In this document: one piece after another, positions 1 to 8,868 of the stretch
Position numbering within the stretch: the stretch's first letter is position 1
How the letters are laid out: every line of letters begins with the position of its first letter
From: Palsa-504 sp963705835
GTDB lineage: Bacteria > Actinomycetota > Actinomycetes > Streptosporangiales > Streptosporangiaceae
Direction of reading: 5' to 3'
DNA: 64,000 nt
Assembly: GCA_963705835.1 (NCBI GenBank)
Contig: CAVPLC010000079.1
Span: 124,001 to 188,000, forward strand
Notes under the pieces: model-generated
The model's database searches: none
What the model saw: the letters and a program-made list of their open reading frames with translations, nothing else
Told to the model about the DNA's origin: nothing
Position numbers and translations under genes: made by a program

Positions 1-796
1 CGATCGACTGCGGGTGCACCACCACGTCGATCCGGTCCAGCCCGAAGCCGAACAGCAGGTGCGCCTCGATCACCTCCAGGCCCTTGTTCACCAGGGTGGC
101 GCAGTTGACCGTGACCAGCGGGCCCATGTTCCAGGTGGGGTGCGCGAGGGCCTGCCGGGGCGTCACGTCGGTGAGCCGGTCACGGCTCCAGCCGCGGAAC
201 GGGCCGCCGCTGGCGGTCAGCACCAGCCGGCGCACCTCGGAGTACCGCCCGGCGCGCAGGCACTGGGCGATGGTCGAGTGCTCGGAGTCCACCGGCACGA
301 TCTGCCCGGGCTTGGCCCGGCTGGTCACCAGCGGACCGCCGATGATCAGCGACTCCTTGTTGGCCAGGGCCAGCACCCGGCCGGCGTCCAGCGCGGCCAG
401 CGTGGCCGCCAGCCCGGCCGCCCCGGTCACGCCGTTGAGCACCACGTCGCACGGCCAGCCCGCCACCTCGCAGACCGCGTCCGGGCCTACCAGCACCTCG
501 GGGATGCCACCGGCCGCACGAGGCGTGTCCGGGACGCGCGCATCATGCTCCGTTCGGCCCAAAAAATAATCGCGGAGTACGGCCTGCACCTGCGCGGCGG
601 CGGCCGGGGTGGCTACGGCGACGGCCGCCACGCCGAACTCGGCCGCCTGCCGGGCCAGCAGGTCGGGCTGGCCGCCGCCCGCGGCCAGCGCGGTGACCCG
701 GAAGCGGCCGGGGTTGCGCCTGATGATGTCGAGGGCCTGGGTGCCGATCGAGCCGGTCGAGCCGAGGATCACCACGTCCCGCGGCTCGCCGGTCAT
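1..796 (-). CDS. dxr: 1-deoxy-D-xylulose 5-phosphate reductoisomerase, N-terminal part
   Basis: Converts 1-deoxyxylulose 5-phosphate to 2-C-methylerythritol 4-phosphate with NADPH, the committed step of the MEP isoprenoid pathway in the cytoplasm. About 265 codons are visible and the C-terminal third runs off the window edge. The start MTGEPRDVVILGSTGSIGT carries the NADPH-binding GSTGSIG loop. Further on are LANKESLIIGG and the metal/substrate motif VDSEHSTIAQCL, then TASGGPFRG and NKGLEVIEAHLLFG, all typical of the family. The ATG at 796 is the first good start. The visible part has no frame damage, unlike the phosphatase upstream of it. Confidence 0.95.
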   Translation of the reverse strand, partial: MTGEPRDVVILGSTGSIGTQALDIIRRNPGRFRVTALAAGGGQPDLLARQAAEFGVAAVAVATPAAAAQVQAVLRDYFLGRTEHDARVPDTPRAAGGIPEVLVGPDAVCEVAGWPCDVVLNGVTGAAGLAATLAALDAGRVLALANKESLIIGGPLVTSRAKPGQIVPVDSEHSTIAQCLRAGRYSEVRRLVLTASGGPFRGWSRDRLTDVTPRQALAHPTWNMGPLVTVNCATLVNKGLEVIEAHLLFGFGLDRIDVVVHPQSI

Positions 797-902
797 CGCT
801 GGTTCGGTGGTCTGCGCGGGGCCGGAGGATTCCACCGCCCCATTGTCCGCTACCGGGCCGGGCGCGCGGGTCGCGGCCCTGACGCGCGCGTCGCACGCGA
901 AG

Positions 903-933
903 CGGGCCGTCACCCCGGATGGGTGACGGCCCG
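903..933 (-). terminator. Intrinsic-type hairpin after the phosphatase gene
   Basis: A perfect 13-bp stem (903-915 pairing with 921-933) encloses a 5-nt loop. It lies 16 bp past the stop of the phosphatase-like gene and before dxr on the same strand. There is no T-run, as is common in high-GC actinobacteria. Confidence 0.6.
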
Positions 934-948
934 CGATCGGGTTTCGGA

Positions 949-3411
949 TCAGAGGTGCTGCGCCAGTGCACCGGCGAGGTTGACGACCGCCTGGCATTCG
1001 CGCGTCATGCGGTTCGTGCCGTTGATCGTCTTATCGCTGACGGCCGCCGCGTTCAGGGCGTCCTTGATCGGGATGGCCACCGAGTCCCTGAGCTGGTCGA
1101 GCCCGGTCAGCGCGGCGTTCACCGCCAGGTATTCGGCGTCGCCCGGGGTGCTGGACTCGACCGCGGCCGTCGAGGCCTGCAGGGTGAAGTTGCCGAACTG
1201 GCCGACGCTGGAGTTGAGCTGCTTGTAGCAGGCGCCCAGGGCGGCCACGCCCGGACGGCTCAGCGCGTGGTTCGGGTCGGTCAGCACCTCGGTGATGACC
1301 CGGCCGTCCTGGATGTAGTCGTCCGTCAGGCCGGTCAGGTACATCAGGGTCGGCCGGATGTCGGTCTCGTCGACCCAGGTGCCCGTGGTGCCGCTGTTGG
1401 CCACCACCTCCTGGCCGCTGTTCGGGCCCGGCGGAGTTCGGGCCGATGGGCGCCGAGGTGCCGTCCAGGCCGAGGTGCTTGACGCCGGGGCCGGCCAGGC
1501 CGAGGTAGTTGGTGTTGATCTCGGCGGCGTAGTCACCGTGGTCGTAGGCGAACCCGGTGTTCTGGGTGATGCAGCGGCCGCCGAGCTGGTCGGGCCGAGG
1601 TCCTGCAGGAAGTAGTCCGGCTTGGCGAACATCGCGAACGTCGGCGTCCTGGCCGGGTCGGCGTTGACCATGTGCAGGATCGCCTCCTCGGCCGGGTCGG
1701 CGATGTAGTTGGTGATGTTCTGGGTGCCGCCCACGTACGGGTTGTTCGCGGTCAGCCCGGCGACGTCGTGTTCCAGCTTGCGGACGGCCGAGGTGTTCGG
1801 GTCCGGGTTGCCGGTGACGTAGAACTCCGGCGCGGTGTCGTTCTCCAGGCTGAACGGCGTGTTGTCGTTCTTCTGCTGGACGAGCAGGCCGGTGATGTTC
1901 CCGCCCAGCTCGCCGAACGACCCGGCCGGGTAGGTGCACGGCACGGTCACGCCGTCGCAGTTGGCCGGCGTGGGCTGGATCGCGCGGCCGACGTTGGCCC
2001 CGGCCTCGTGGTCGCCCTCGTCGGAGCTGAGGATGAACTCCGTGTTGGAGGCGTTGATGCCGTCGGCCGCCAGCCGCTTGAAGAACGTGCCGAACGCGGC
2101 GTTGTAGTACTGGGCCTGCGCGATGTAGCAGGCGGAGCCGCTGCCGAGTGCGGAGATGCCGTTCTTGCCGGTCGGGCAGACCTTCGACAGGCTCGGGATG
2201 CCCTCGTTCCCGTGGATGTCGGCGATGTAGCCATTCACCACCGGGACGCCTGACTCCAGCATGTCGGCCACGTAGGCCAGCGTCTGCGCGGCGTTGATGG
2301 GGCCGAACCCGGGGAAGCCCGGGGTGCTGAGGAACCCGCCGTTGATCTGGTTGCCGTTCAGGTCGACCAGGTTCCCGGCCGCGTTCGTGACCTGGAAGCC
2401 GTTGTGCTTCAGGTTGGGGGTGCCGCCGCGCCGAGCTGCGGGGCGACGTACCTGTGCCCGAACAGGGCCTGGAACCCGCTGTACCCGCCCGGCTCGTCCG
2501 GCAGCAGGTCGGACACGGCGGTCGGCGACGGGGTGGTCTGGCCGAACTTCGACCGCCTTGGCGGTGGCGCAGAAGGCGTTGTCCTGGGCGCAGTGCACGG
2601 CGATGCCGACGTAGTCGGCGGTCTCCGGGTCCTTGAAGGAGTACGGGTCCGCGGCGAGCTGCTGGGCCTCCGGCGAGTTGGCGCCGAACACCTTCGGGAT
2701 GTCGACGCCGGTGTTCTCCAGCTCCTGGTTGGCCGTGGCCACGTCGCCCACGTTGCAGCCGGCCCGGGTGAACGGCACCCAGGGCGCGGGGGTGATCGTG
2801 TTCGGCGAGGGTGCGGGGTGCGCGGTGGCCGGCGGCACCGGCGCGTAGACCATGCTCGGGTTGGTGTCGTGCCCGGGGTTCGGCGTTGTGGCCGTGTCGA
2901 AGACCGGATCGGTCCAGTACGCGAACGAGCCCGCGGGGTCGGTGGTGCCGTCGGTGTTGTAGGCCTGGTAGCTGTTGGAGATCGGCATGCCCTGGCGGTC
3001 GCCGTACAGGCCGGTGTAGGTGGTCAGGATGTCATCGGCGGTGTGCGCGATGAGCGGGGTGTGGTTGTTGGACAGGAACGTACCGTTGTTGAGGAAGAAG
3101 TTCGAGCAGGTTCGGCATCATGTTCCAGGTCGGACGGGACGTTCGGGTTGTCCCGGAAGTAGTGGACGTTGTCGAAGGTGAGCTCCACGACGTGCTTGAC
3201 GCCGTTGCCCAGCTGGCAGCGTTGACGCGGTGTCGCCGGCGAGCGTGGCCGTCCTGGCCGACGTCACGGCCTTGACCGCGCCGCCGGTGGCGGCCATCGA
3301 GGTTCCCGCCAGGCCCAGCATGCCGACCGTGGCCGCCGAGCTGGCGACCGCGGTGACGCGGAACCATGTCTTATGACGGCTGGCCAGGCCAGCATCCCGT
3401 CGTCTCCCCAT
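949..3411 (-). pseudogene. Secreted alkaline phosphatase/phosphoesterase-family protein, multiply frameshifted
   Basis: The start MGRRRDAGLASRHKTW is followed by a hydrophobic stretch ending TSMAA, a secretion signal. Family blocks follow in changing frames: VVELTFDNVHYFRDN, SNNHTPLIAHTADDI, TGLYGDRQGMPISNSY, SSDEGDHEAGANVG, AYDHGDYAAEINTNY and DIRPTLMYLTGL. This fits the alkaline phosphatase/phosphoesterase family acting outside the membrane. The reading frame changes near 3225, 3125, 3105, 2555, 2435, 1595 and 1435, yet conserved protein sequence continues between the breaks with no stop codons. Either the gene decayed recently or this stretch holds indel errors. The stretch 949-2988 is one open frame but contains out-of-frame segments. 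The neighbouring dxr and gcvT are intact. Confidence 0.75.
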
Positions 3412-3605
3412 GAGCCGCTCCTCTCACGCGTGTAGCGCGGGCCGCAAAGCCGGCTCCGCGCCTGATCACGATGCCACTCTTTGAGTCACGTCATAAGGCG
3501 ATTTGAGGTGTCTTTTTTGCAAATCTGATGAAACAGCAGGTCACGTTCTTGTGTCTTCCTCCTAAACACGCAGGCGGGGGTGGGGCAGACGCGGATCCTG
3601 CCCGC
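3412..3605. other. Intergenic upstream region of the phosphatase
   Basis: This 190-bp stretch is noticeably richer in A/T around 3470-3560 than its neighbours and probably holds the promoter of the minus-strand phosphatase gene. No clear PHO-box array or paired -35/-10 could be assigned. Confidence 0.3.
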
Positions 3606-3884
3606 CTAGGACAGGGCCGAGATCTGGCGGGCCAGGGCGAAGTCGTTCGTGGTCAGGCCGCCCGCCGAGTGCGTGCTGAGCGTCAGCGTCACCTTGTTCC
3701 AGGCGATCGCGATGTCCGGGTGGTGGCCGGCCTTCTCGGCCAGGTAGGCGACGGCCCCGACGTACAGCATGGCGTCGCGGAAGTCGGTGCGCGTGGTGAG
3801 GGTCGTGATCGAGGCGCCGTCGCGGGTCCAGGCCGGGACGCCGGCCAGTTCGGCGCTGATCTGATCTTCGGTCAGAAGTTCCAT
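3606..3884 (-). CDS. Pterin-4a-carbinolamine dehydratase-family protein
   Basis: A small cytoplasmic enzyme of 92 residues, the usual family length. It dehydrates 4a-hydroxytetrahydropterin, recycling the pterin cofactor of aromatic amino acid hydroxylases. The diagnostic motif EKAGHHPDIAIAWNKV (residues about 50-65) contains the His-His-Pro active site, and the STHSAGGLTTNDFALA tail fits the family. No hydroxylase gene is nearby, so its partner is unknown. The start codon lies in a CATG shared with the divergent gcvT frame, which argues that gcvT starts downstream at the GTG at 3907. Confidence 0.9.
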   Translation of the reverse strand: MELLTEDQISAELAGVPAWTRDGASITTLTTRTDFRDAMLYVGAVAYLAEKAGHHPDIAIAWNKVTLTLSTHSAGGLTTNDFALARQISALS

Positions 3885-3894
3885 GGTTACGGCA

Positions 3895-3900
3895 TACCAT
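3895..3900 (+). promoter_or_regulatory. Leaderless -10 box of gcvT
   Basis: TACCAT ends 6 nt before the GTG at 3907, the spacing expected when transcription starts at the start codon. No Shine-Dalgarno precedes that GTG. Confidence 0.5.
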
Positions 3901-3906
3901 TCCGAC

Positions 3907-5055
3907 GTGACATCTTCAGGGGAAGGACCGAGGCAGACCCCGCTGCACGCGGTGCACGAGCGCCTCGGGGCGGTGATGACCTCGTTCGCGGGCTGGCAGA
4001 TGCCGCTGCGCTACACCAGCGAGACGGCCGAGCACCAGGCGGTGCGGCACGCGGCCGGGCTGTTCGACCTGTCGCACATGGGCGAGATTCTGGTTCACGG
4101 GCCCGGCGCCGGGGCGGCGCTGGACTACGCGCTGACCGGGTACCTGTCCGCGGTGCCGCCCGGGCGGGCCCGGTACACGATGATCTGCGCGGCCGACGGC
4201 GGCGTGCTCGACGACCTGGTCGTGTACCGGCTGGGCGAGCAGCAGTTCCTGGTCATCGCCAACGCCGCGAACACCGCGACCGTCTACGATGAGCTGCGCT
4301 CCCGGGCGGCGGGTCATGACGCGGAGGTTGTCGACGCCACCCTCGATTGGGCGCTGATCGCGGTGCAGGGGCCGGAGGCGGCCGGGATCCTGGGCCCGCT
4401 CACGGAGCTGGATCTGGGGGCGATGAAGTATTACGCGGGGGCGTTCGGGGATGTGGCGGGGTGCGCGGCGTGGGTGGCGCGCACCGGGTACACCGGCGAG
4501 GACGGGTTCGAGGTGTTCTGCCGGCCTGCCGACGCCGTGCGCGTGTGGGATGCGCTGGCCGCGGCGGGAGCTCCGGCCGGCCTGGTTCCCGCAGGTCTGG
4601 CCGCTCGCGATACGCTCCGGCTGGAGGCCGGCATGCCGCTGTACGGCAACGAGCTCGGCCCGGACGTGACACCTTTCGAAGCGGGCCTAGGACGGGTGGT
4701 GAAGTTCGACAAGCCGGGTGACTTCGTCGGGCGTTTGGCGCTGGCGGCCCGCGCTTCGGAGGGACCGCGCAGGCGGCTGGCCGGCCTGACCATGAAGTCC
4801 CGCCGGATCGCCAGGCACGGCTACGCCGTGCTGGCCAACGGCGTCGTCAGCGGCGTGGTGACCAGCGGCGCGCCGTCCCCCACGCTGGGCGTGCCGATCG
4901 CGATGGCCTACCTGGAGTTGCCTGCCTTGGAGCCTGGCGCGGGGCCTGCCTTGGAGCCGGGCGCGGGGCCTGCCGTGGAGCTTGCCGTGGACGTCAGGGG
5001 CGATGCCGTCCCCGCCGAGATGACGGACCTGCCGTTTTACCGGAGGAGCAAATAA
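3907..5055 (+). CDS. gcvT: Aminomethyltransferase, glycine cleavage T protein
   Basis: Transfers the methylene group from the aminomethyl-lipoyl arm of H protein to tetrahydrofolate, releasing ammonia. The N-terminus TPLHAVHERLGAVMTSFAGW and the motifs LFDLSHMGEI, ARTGYTGEDGFEVFC and AARDTLRLEAGMPLYGNEL are typical of GcvT. The GTG at 3907 is preferred; an in-frame ATG at 3883 would overlap the divergent dehydratase start. Near the C-terminus a 24-bp in-frame repeat adds PALEPGAG twice. gcvH follows after 2 bp, so the two are co-transcribed. The P protein is not in the window. Confidence 0.95.
   Translation: MTSSGEGPRQTPLHAVHERLGAVMTSFAGWQMPLRYTSETAEHQAVRHAAGLFDLSHMGEILVHGPGAGAALDYALTGYLSAVPPGRARYTMICAADGGVLDDLVVYRLGEQQFLVIANAANTATVYDELRSRAAGHDAEVVDATLDWALIAVQGPEAAGILGPLTELDLGAMKYYAGAFGDVAGCAAWVARTGYTGEDGFEVFCRPADAVRVWDALAAAGAPAGLVPAGLAARDTLRLEAGMPLYGNELGPDVTPFEAGLGRVVKFDKPGDFVGRLALAARASEGPRRRLAGLTMKSRRIARHGYAVLANGVVSGVVTSGAPSPTLGVPIAMAYLELPALEPGAGPALEPGAGPAVELAVDVRGDAVPAEMTDLPFYRRSK
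4921..4980 (+). repeat. In-frame 24-bp tandem repeat in gcvT
   Basis: Two near-identical 24-bp units (4921-4944 and 4945-4968, one mismatch) and half of a third encode PALEPGAG repeats in the C-terminal domain. The unit length keeps the frame. Confidence 0.85.
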
Positions 5056-5057
5056 CG

Positions 5058-5459
5058 ATGAGCATTCCAGCCGAACTGCGCTACACCCCCGAGCACGAGT
5101 GGATCTCCGTCGAGGGCACCACGGCGTCGGTCGGCATCACCGAGTACGCGGCCCAGCAGCTCGGCGACGTGGTCTACGTGACCCTGCCCGCCGTCGGCGC
5201 GGCCGTCACCGCGGGCGAGCCCTGCGGTGAGGTGGAGTCGGTCAAGTCGGTCAGCGACCTGTACTCCCCGGTGGACGGCGAGGTGACCGAGGTCAACACC
5301 GAGCTGGAGGACGACCCATCCCTGGTCAACGCCGAGCCCTACACCTCGGGCTGGATGTTCCGGGTGCGGGTGGCCCAGGACGGGAGCGGCGGCCCGGCGC
5401 TGCCGACCGACCTGCTGTCGGCGGCCGAGTACGAGGAGCTGACCAAGAGCGCCGGGTAG
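5058..5459 (+). CDS. gcvH: Glycine cleavage system H protein
   Basis: The lipoyl carrier that shuttles the aminomethyl group between the P, T and L proteins. The protein has 133 residues, close to the family's 125-130. The start PAELRYTPEHEWI and the lipoylation motif GEVESVKSVSDLYSP (attachment lysine in ESVKSV, residue about 64) are unmistakable, as is PSLVNAEPYTSGWMF. GGAGGAGC lies about 10 nt before the ATG. It is directly downstream of gcvT in one operon. Confidence 0.97.
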   Translation: MSIPAELRYTPEHEWISVEGTTASVGITEYAAQQLGDVVYVTLPAVGAAVTAGEPCGEVESVKSVSDLYSPVDGEVTEVNTELEDDPSLVNAEPYTSGWMFRVRVAQDGSGGPALPTDLLSAAEYEELTKSAG

Positions 5460-5480
5460 CGGTTGCGGCGGTTCGGGCTC

Positions 5481-5542
5481 GCGGTCGTTGGCGCGGGCGG
5501 TCGTTGGCGCGGGCGGTCGTTAGCGCGGGCGGTCGTTAGCGC
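5481..5542. repeat. 16-bp tandem repeat covering the DUF3618 stop codon
   Basis: Almost four copies of a 16-bp unit (GCGGTCGTTGGCGCGG with a G/A variant) start at 5481, 5497, 5513 and 5529. The TAA stop of the minus-strand DUF3618 gene (5536-5538) lies in the last copy, and the copies extend away from that gene. Confidence 0.9.
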
Positions 5543-5793
5543 TTGCGGCGGCGCCACAGGAACAGGACGGTGACGCCGATCACCACCGCGCCGGCTGCGG
5601 CACCGGCCACGACGGGGTCGATCTGGCTGACGCGCTCGCGGATCTGGTCCACGGCCCGGCGGGCGTTCTTCTTCGGGCTCACCCGGTCGGAGATGGCGTC
5701 GATGGTGCGCGCCAGTTCGGCGCGGGTGCGGTCGATGTCCGCCACCAGCGTGTCCTGATCGACGGGCTTCGATTCGATGTCCGCGTCAGCCAT
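5536..5793 (-). CDS. DUF3618 domain protein, small membrane protein
   Basis: An 85-residue protein. The N-terminal half LVADIDRTRAELARTIDAI is the DUF3618 signature, a predicted amphipathic helix, followed by DRVSPKKNARR. One membrane helix (about residues 60-80, GAAAGAVVIGVTVLFLW) ends in the positive anchor RRRKR. Function is unknown; members often sit beside envelope or stress genes. ACGGAGCACGT precedes the ATG. It is convergent with gcvH, and its stop lies in the tandem repeat. Confidence 0.85.
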   Translation of the reverse strand: MADADIESKPVDQDTLVADIDRTRAELARTIDAISDRVSPKKNARRAVDQIRERVSQIDPVVAGAAAGAVVIGVTVLFLWRRRKR

Positions 5794-5943
5794 ACGTGCT
5801 CCGTTCCAGGCCAGGCTGTCATGTGGTAAGGCCGCCCATTGTGCCAGATCGATGCTGGCCCTTACATCGTCGGGGCGGCCGGGCGTGGCGCGGCCTTCCG
5901 GGATCCGACCGGACCGGGCCGGCGCGGAGGGGACAGCGACCGG

Positions 5944-7167
5944 TCAGGTTTCCTCGATGCGCCGCTGCAGGTACCGGCGTTCGGGGGCGGTCCGGGCCAG
6001 GTCGAGCGCCCGCTGGTAGGCGGCCCGGGCCTCGTCCCCGCGGCCGAGCCGGCGCAGCAGTTCGGCCCGGGTCGAGTGCCAGTACTGGTAGTCAGGAAGG
6101 TCCAGCTCGTCGACCAGGTCGAGCGCGGGCGCCGGGCCGTCGGCTTCCGCGACCGCGACCGCGCGGTTCAGCCGCACCACGGGTGAGCCGGTCCGGTCGG
6201 CCAGCTCGCCGTACAGGGCGGCGATCTGCGGCCAGTCCAGCCGCTCCTCGGCCTGCAGCGAGGCGATCGCCGCCTGGATGAGATACGGGCCGCGCGGGGC
6301 CGTTTCGACCAGGGTCGTTTCGAGCAGGGTCGTTTCGAGCAGGGTCGTTTCGAGCAGGGCTGTTTCTAGCAGGTTGCGGCCCTCGGTGAGCTGCGGCCAG
6401 TCCCAGCGCGTGCGGTCCTGGTCGGGAATCAGCACCAGATCCTGGCCGTCGAACCTCGCGTCGCGGCGGGCGTCGTGCAGCAGCATCAGCGCCAGCAGTC
6501 CGCGCACCTCCGGCTCGGCCGGGAGCAGCGCGGCCAGCACGCGGCCGAGCCGGATGGCCTCGGCGGCCAGGCCCGGGCGGTCCGGGTCTCCGTATCCCTC
6601 GTTGAAGATCAGGTAGATCACGGCCAGGACCGCGGCGAGGCGTTCGGGCAGCCGCGGGCCCGCCGGGATACTGAACGGGATACCCGCCACCTTGATCTTG
6701 GACTTGGCCCGGGTCAGGCGCCTCTTCATCGTCTCGGCCGGGACCAGGAAGGACCGCGCGATCTCCTCGGTGGACAGCCCGCCTACCGCGCGCAGCGTGA
6801 GCGCGACCTGGGCCTCGATGGCCAGGGCCGGATGGCAGCACATGAAGATGAGCTCGAGCCGCTCATCGGGAACCGCCGTGACCTCCACGGTGTCCTCCCC
6901 GGGCTGTTCGGCCGCCAGCAGGCGGAGCTTGGCGGCCAGCACGCGATCCCGGCGCAGCCGGTCGATGGCCCGGTGCCGGGCCGTGGTGACGAGCCAGGCG
7001 CCGGGGTTGTCGGGCATGCCGTCGGCCGGCCAGCGCTGCGCCGCGACCGCGAACGCCTCCGCGGCGGCGTCCTCGGCCACGTCGAAGTCGCCCAAGTAGC
7101 CGATCAGGCTGGCCAGCACCCGGCCCCACTCGTCGCGGAAGACCTGATCGATCGGCAGCTGCCCCAT
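5944..7167 (-). CDS. ECF42-type RNA polymerase sigma factor with C-terminal extension
   Basis: Sigma-70 region 2 (YLGDFDVAEDAAAEAFAVA, then NPGAWLVTTARHRAIDRLRR) and region 4 (LTLRAVGGLSTEEIARSFLV) are followed by a long TPR-like extension beginning RLPERLAAVLAVIYLIFNEG. This is the layout of the ECF42 group, which has no anti-sigma factor and pairs with a DGPF/YCII protein. That partner lies 13 bp upstream in the same operon. The protein has 407 residues. A 15-bp tandem repeat inserts several LLETT units at about residues 265-290, before the conserved GPYLIQAAIASLQAEE block. Confidence 0.92.
   Translation of the reverse strand: MGQLPIDQVFRDEWGRVLASLIGYLGDFDVAEDAAAEAFAVAAQRWPADGMPDNPGAWLVTTARHRAIDRLRRDRVLAAKLRLLAAEQPGEDTVEVTAVPDERLELIFMCCHPALAIEAQVALTLRAVGGLSTEEIARSFLVPAETMKRRLTRAKSKIKVAGIPFSIPAGPRLPERLAAVLAVIYLIFNEGYGDPDRPGLAAEAIRLGRVLAALLPAEPEVRGLLALMLLHDARRDARFDGQDLVLIPDQDRTRWDWPQLTEGRNLLETALLETTLLETTLLETTLVETAPRGPYLIQAAIASLQAEERLDWPQIAALYGELADRTGSPVVRLNRAVAVAEADGPAPALDLVDELDLPDYQYWHSTRAELLRRLGRGDEARAAYQRALDLARTAPERRYLQRRIEET
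6299..6373 (-). repeat. In-frame 15-bp tandem repeat in the sigma factor gene
   Basis: Five copies of a 15-bp unit (GTCGTTTCGAGCAGG on the plus strand, outer copies diverged) encode LLETT-type repeats in the C-terminal extension. Confidence 0.9.
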
Positions 7168-7180
7168 AGAAGCGGGCCGG

Positions 7181-7525
7181 TCAGGGCTCGTTGACCAGGA
7201 CCGGGCGGATCTCCACGCAGCCGCCGAGGCGAACCGCCGGAATCCGGGCCGCGATCTCGGTGGCCCGGTCCAGGTCTTCGGCCTCGACCAGGTAGAAGCC
7301 CGCGAAGATCTCCTTGGTGTCCGCGAACGGGCCGTCGGTGATGAGCACCTGCTCGTCGTGAGCGCGGACCGTGGTCGCGGTCTCGACCGGATGCAGCGAG
7401 GCGCCGCCGATGACTTCCGGTTCCCGCTTGATCTCCATGTACCGGCGATGCACGGCTTCCTGCTCGTCCGCGCTTAGCGCCTCGGTCGCGCCCGGCTTGG
7501 CGTAGATCAGCAACGCGTACTGCAT
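7181..7525 (-). CDS. YCII-family DGPF-domain protein
   Basis: A 114-residue protein, MQYALLIYAKPG at its start, with the name-giving motif ITDGPFADTKEIFAGFYLVE in the middle. DGPF proteins are genetically linked to ECF42 sigma factors and are thought to act in signalling or as small enzymes; their reaction is not established. AAGGAG lies 8 nt before the ATG at 7525. A longer frame to 7558 has no ribosome binding site. It is the first gene of the yciI-sigma operon. Confidence 0.9.
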   Translation of the reverse strand: MQYALLIYAKPGATEALSADEQEAVHRRYMEIKREPEVIGGASLHPVETATTVRAHDEQVLITDGPFADTKEIFAGFYLVEAEDLDRATEIAARIPAVRLGGCVEIRPVLVNEP

Positions 7526-7616
7526 CGGGTGCTCCTTCCTGCCGTTCCCCTTGGCCATCTTCTCGTGCCCACGACGAACGAGCCCGGCCCGGGGGGACAG
7601 AGGTCCGGTCAGGCTT

Positions 7617-7622
7617 TATAGT
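7617..7622 (+). promoter_or_regulatory. Leaderless -10 box of the esterase gene
   Basis: TATAGT ends 7 nt before the GTG at 7630, which would then be the first base of the transcript. Confidence 0.5.
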
Positions 7623-7629
7623 GCGGCGT

Positions 7630-8865
7630 GTGCGCCGCTGGGGTCCCGGGGACCGGCTCGCGGTCTGGACCTACGTGCAGGCCGGCGAGGAGGTCGCGGC
7701 CGGCGACCCCTCGGTCACCGACGCCGAGCGGGCCGCCGCGGGCCGGGAGACGCTCGAGGCCCTCCGGGAGTCGATCCTGCCGGAGAACCGGAGCCGCGCA
7801 GCCGTGCAGTACGCCGCGGACGCCCTGCCCGAGGGCCAGGACGTCATGCGGGTGTGGCGGCCGCGCGACCCGGCCGGACTGCGGGACCGGCTGGGTTCGG
7901 CCCAGACACTGGCGGTCTGGGCTGAGGACGACGTGCTGGACGTGTTGTGGCGGGGCCAGGCCTCGGAGGTCCAGCTGGCCGGCGGCGTACAACCGCGGAT
8001 GTGGCCGGTCGAGGGCACCGATGACCTGTGGGAGGCCTCGCTGCGGATCCGCCGTCTGGACGAGGCGCTGATCTCTGTCATGGTGATGCCCCGACCGGCG
8101 GACGGCGACTGGCCGGCTCAGCTGACCGAACGGTTCGTATGGCGCGGCCCTGCCGCCCCTGCCGCCCCCGCCGACGAGCCGCTGCGCGGCACGGTCACCG
8201 AGTACACCCTGGACAGCGCGGCGCTGCGGGGCCCGCGGCAGGTGACCGTCTACCGTCCGCCCGGGTCCGCCCGGCTGGCCGGGTGCGTGCTCGCGGACGG
8301 GGAGGCGACTCAGAGCTTCGCCGCGGTCCTGGACGGCGCGATCACGGCCGGGGCGGTCCCGCCGGTCCTGCTGGTCGGCGTGCACAACGCCCCCGGTCGG
8401 GCCAGGTCCTGGCCCGACCGGCGGTCTCAGGAGTACCTGCCCGGGGTCAGCCGGCGGCGCTTCGACGCGCACATGCGGTTCGTCGCCGACGAGGTCGTCG
8501 GCTGGGCTGGCGAGCAGTTCGGTCCCGTCGAGGGGCCGTGGATCTCGTCCGGGTTCTCCAGCGGCGCCGCCTGGGCGATCGCCGCCGCGCGGCGCCGACC
8601 GGAGGTGTTCGGCGCGGTGGCCGCGTTCAGCGCCGGCATGGTTCCGAAGCGGATCAGCGGCCAGCTGCGTTCGGCCCGGATCCGGCAGTACCTCGCGGCC
8701 GGCACGCTCGAGCCGCCCTTCCGCCGGGCGACCCGGGAGTGGGCGGACCGCCTGGCCCGGGCCGGGCTGCCCTGCCGCCACGAGGAGTGGGTCGGCGGCC
8801 ACGATCCCCTCTGGTGGGAGCGGCAGCTCCCGGTCGCGCTGGCCTGGCTGCTCTCGCCGTCCTGA
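7630..8865 (+). CDS. Putative esterase, enterochelin-esterase-like alpha/beta hydrolase
   Basis: A 411-residue protein. The C-terminal half is an esterase-D/Fes-type alpha/beta hydrolase: TVYRPPGS, VLLVGVHNA, the nucleophile elbow SSGFSSGAAWAIAAARR and the late histidine in VGGHDPLWWERQLP. The N-terminal part resembles the region preceding the hydrolase domain in enterochelin esterases, which open catecholate siderophores. No siderophore genes are nearby, so substrate is open. No secretion signal is seen. An alternative GTG at 7621 is in frame; 7630 is preferred because of the TATAGT box. It converges on the lipoprotein gene. Confidence 0.8.
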   Translation: MRRWGPGDRLAVWTYVQAGEEVAAGDPSVTDAERAAAGRETLEALRESILPENRSRAAVQYAADALPEGQDVMRVWRPRDPAGLRDRLGSAQTLAVWAEDDVLDVLWRGQASEVQLAGGVQPRMWPVEGTDDLWEASLRIRRLDEALISVMVMPRPADGDWPAQLTERFVWRGPAAPAAPADEPLRGTVTEYTLDSAALRGPRQVTVYRPPGSARLAGCVLADGEATQSFAAVLDGAITAGAVPPVLLVGVHNAPGRARSWPDRRSQEYLPGVSRRRFDAHMRFVADEVVGWAGEQFGPVEGPWISSGFSSGAAWAIAAARRRPEVFGAVAAFSAGMVPKRISGQLRSARIRQYLAAGTLEPPFRRATREWADRLARAGLPCRHEEWVGGHDPLWWERQLPVALAWLLSPS

Positions 8866-8868
8866 GCG

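Noticed and set aside
3606..3907. Glycine riboswitch upstream of gcvT
   Set aside because: The gap to the divergent dehydratase is under 25 bp and gcvT looks leaderless, so there is no room for an aptamer.
7609..8868. Long minus-strand open frame opposite the esterase
   Set aside because: The plus-strand esterase has the real motifs (GFSSGA, GGHDPLWW); the opposite frame is Arg/Pro/Gly-rich with no family blocks, a usual artefact of high G/C.
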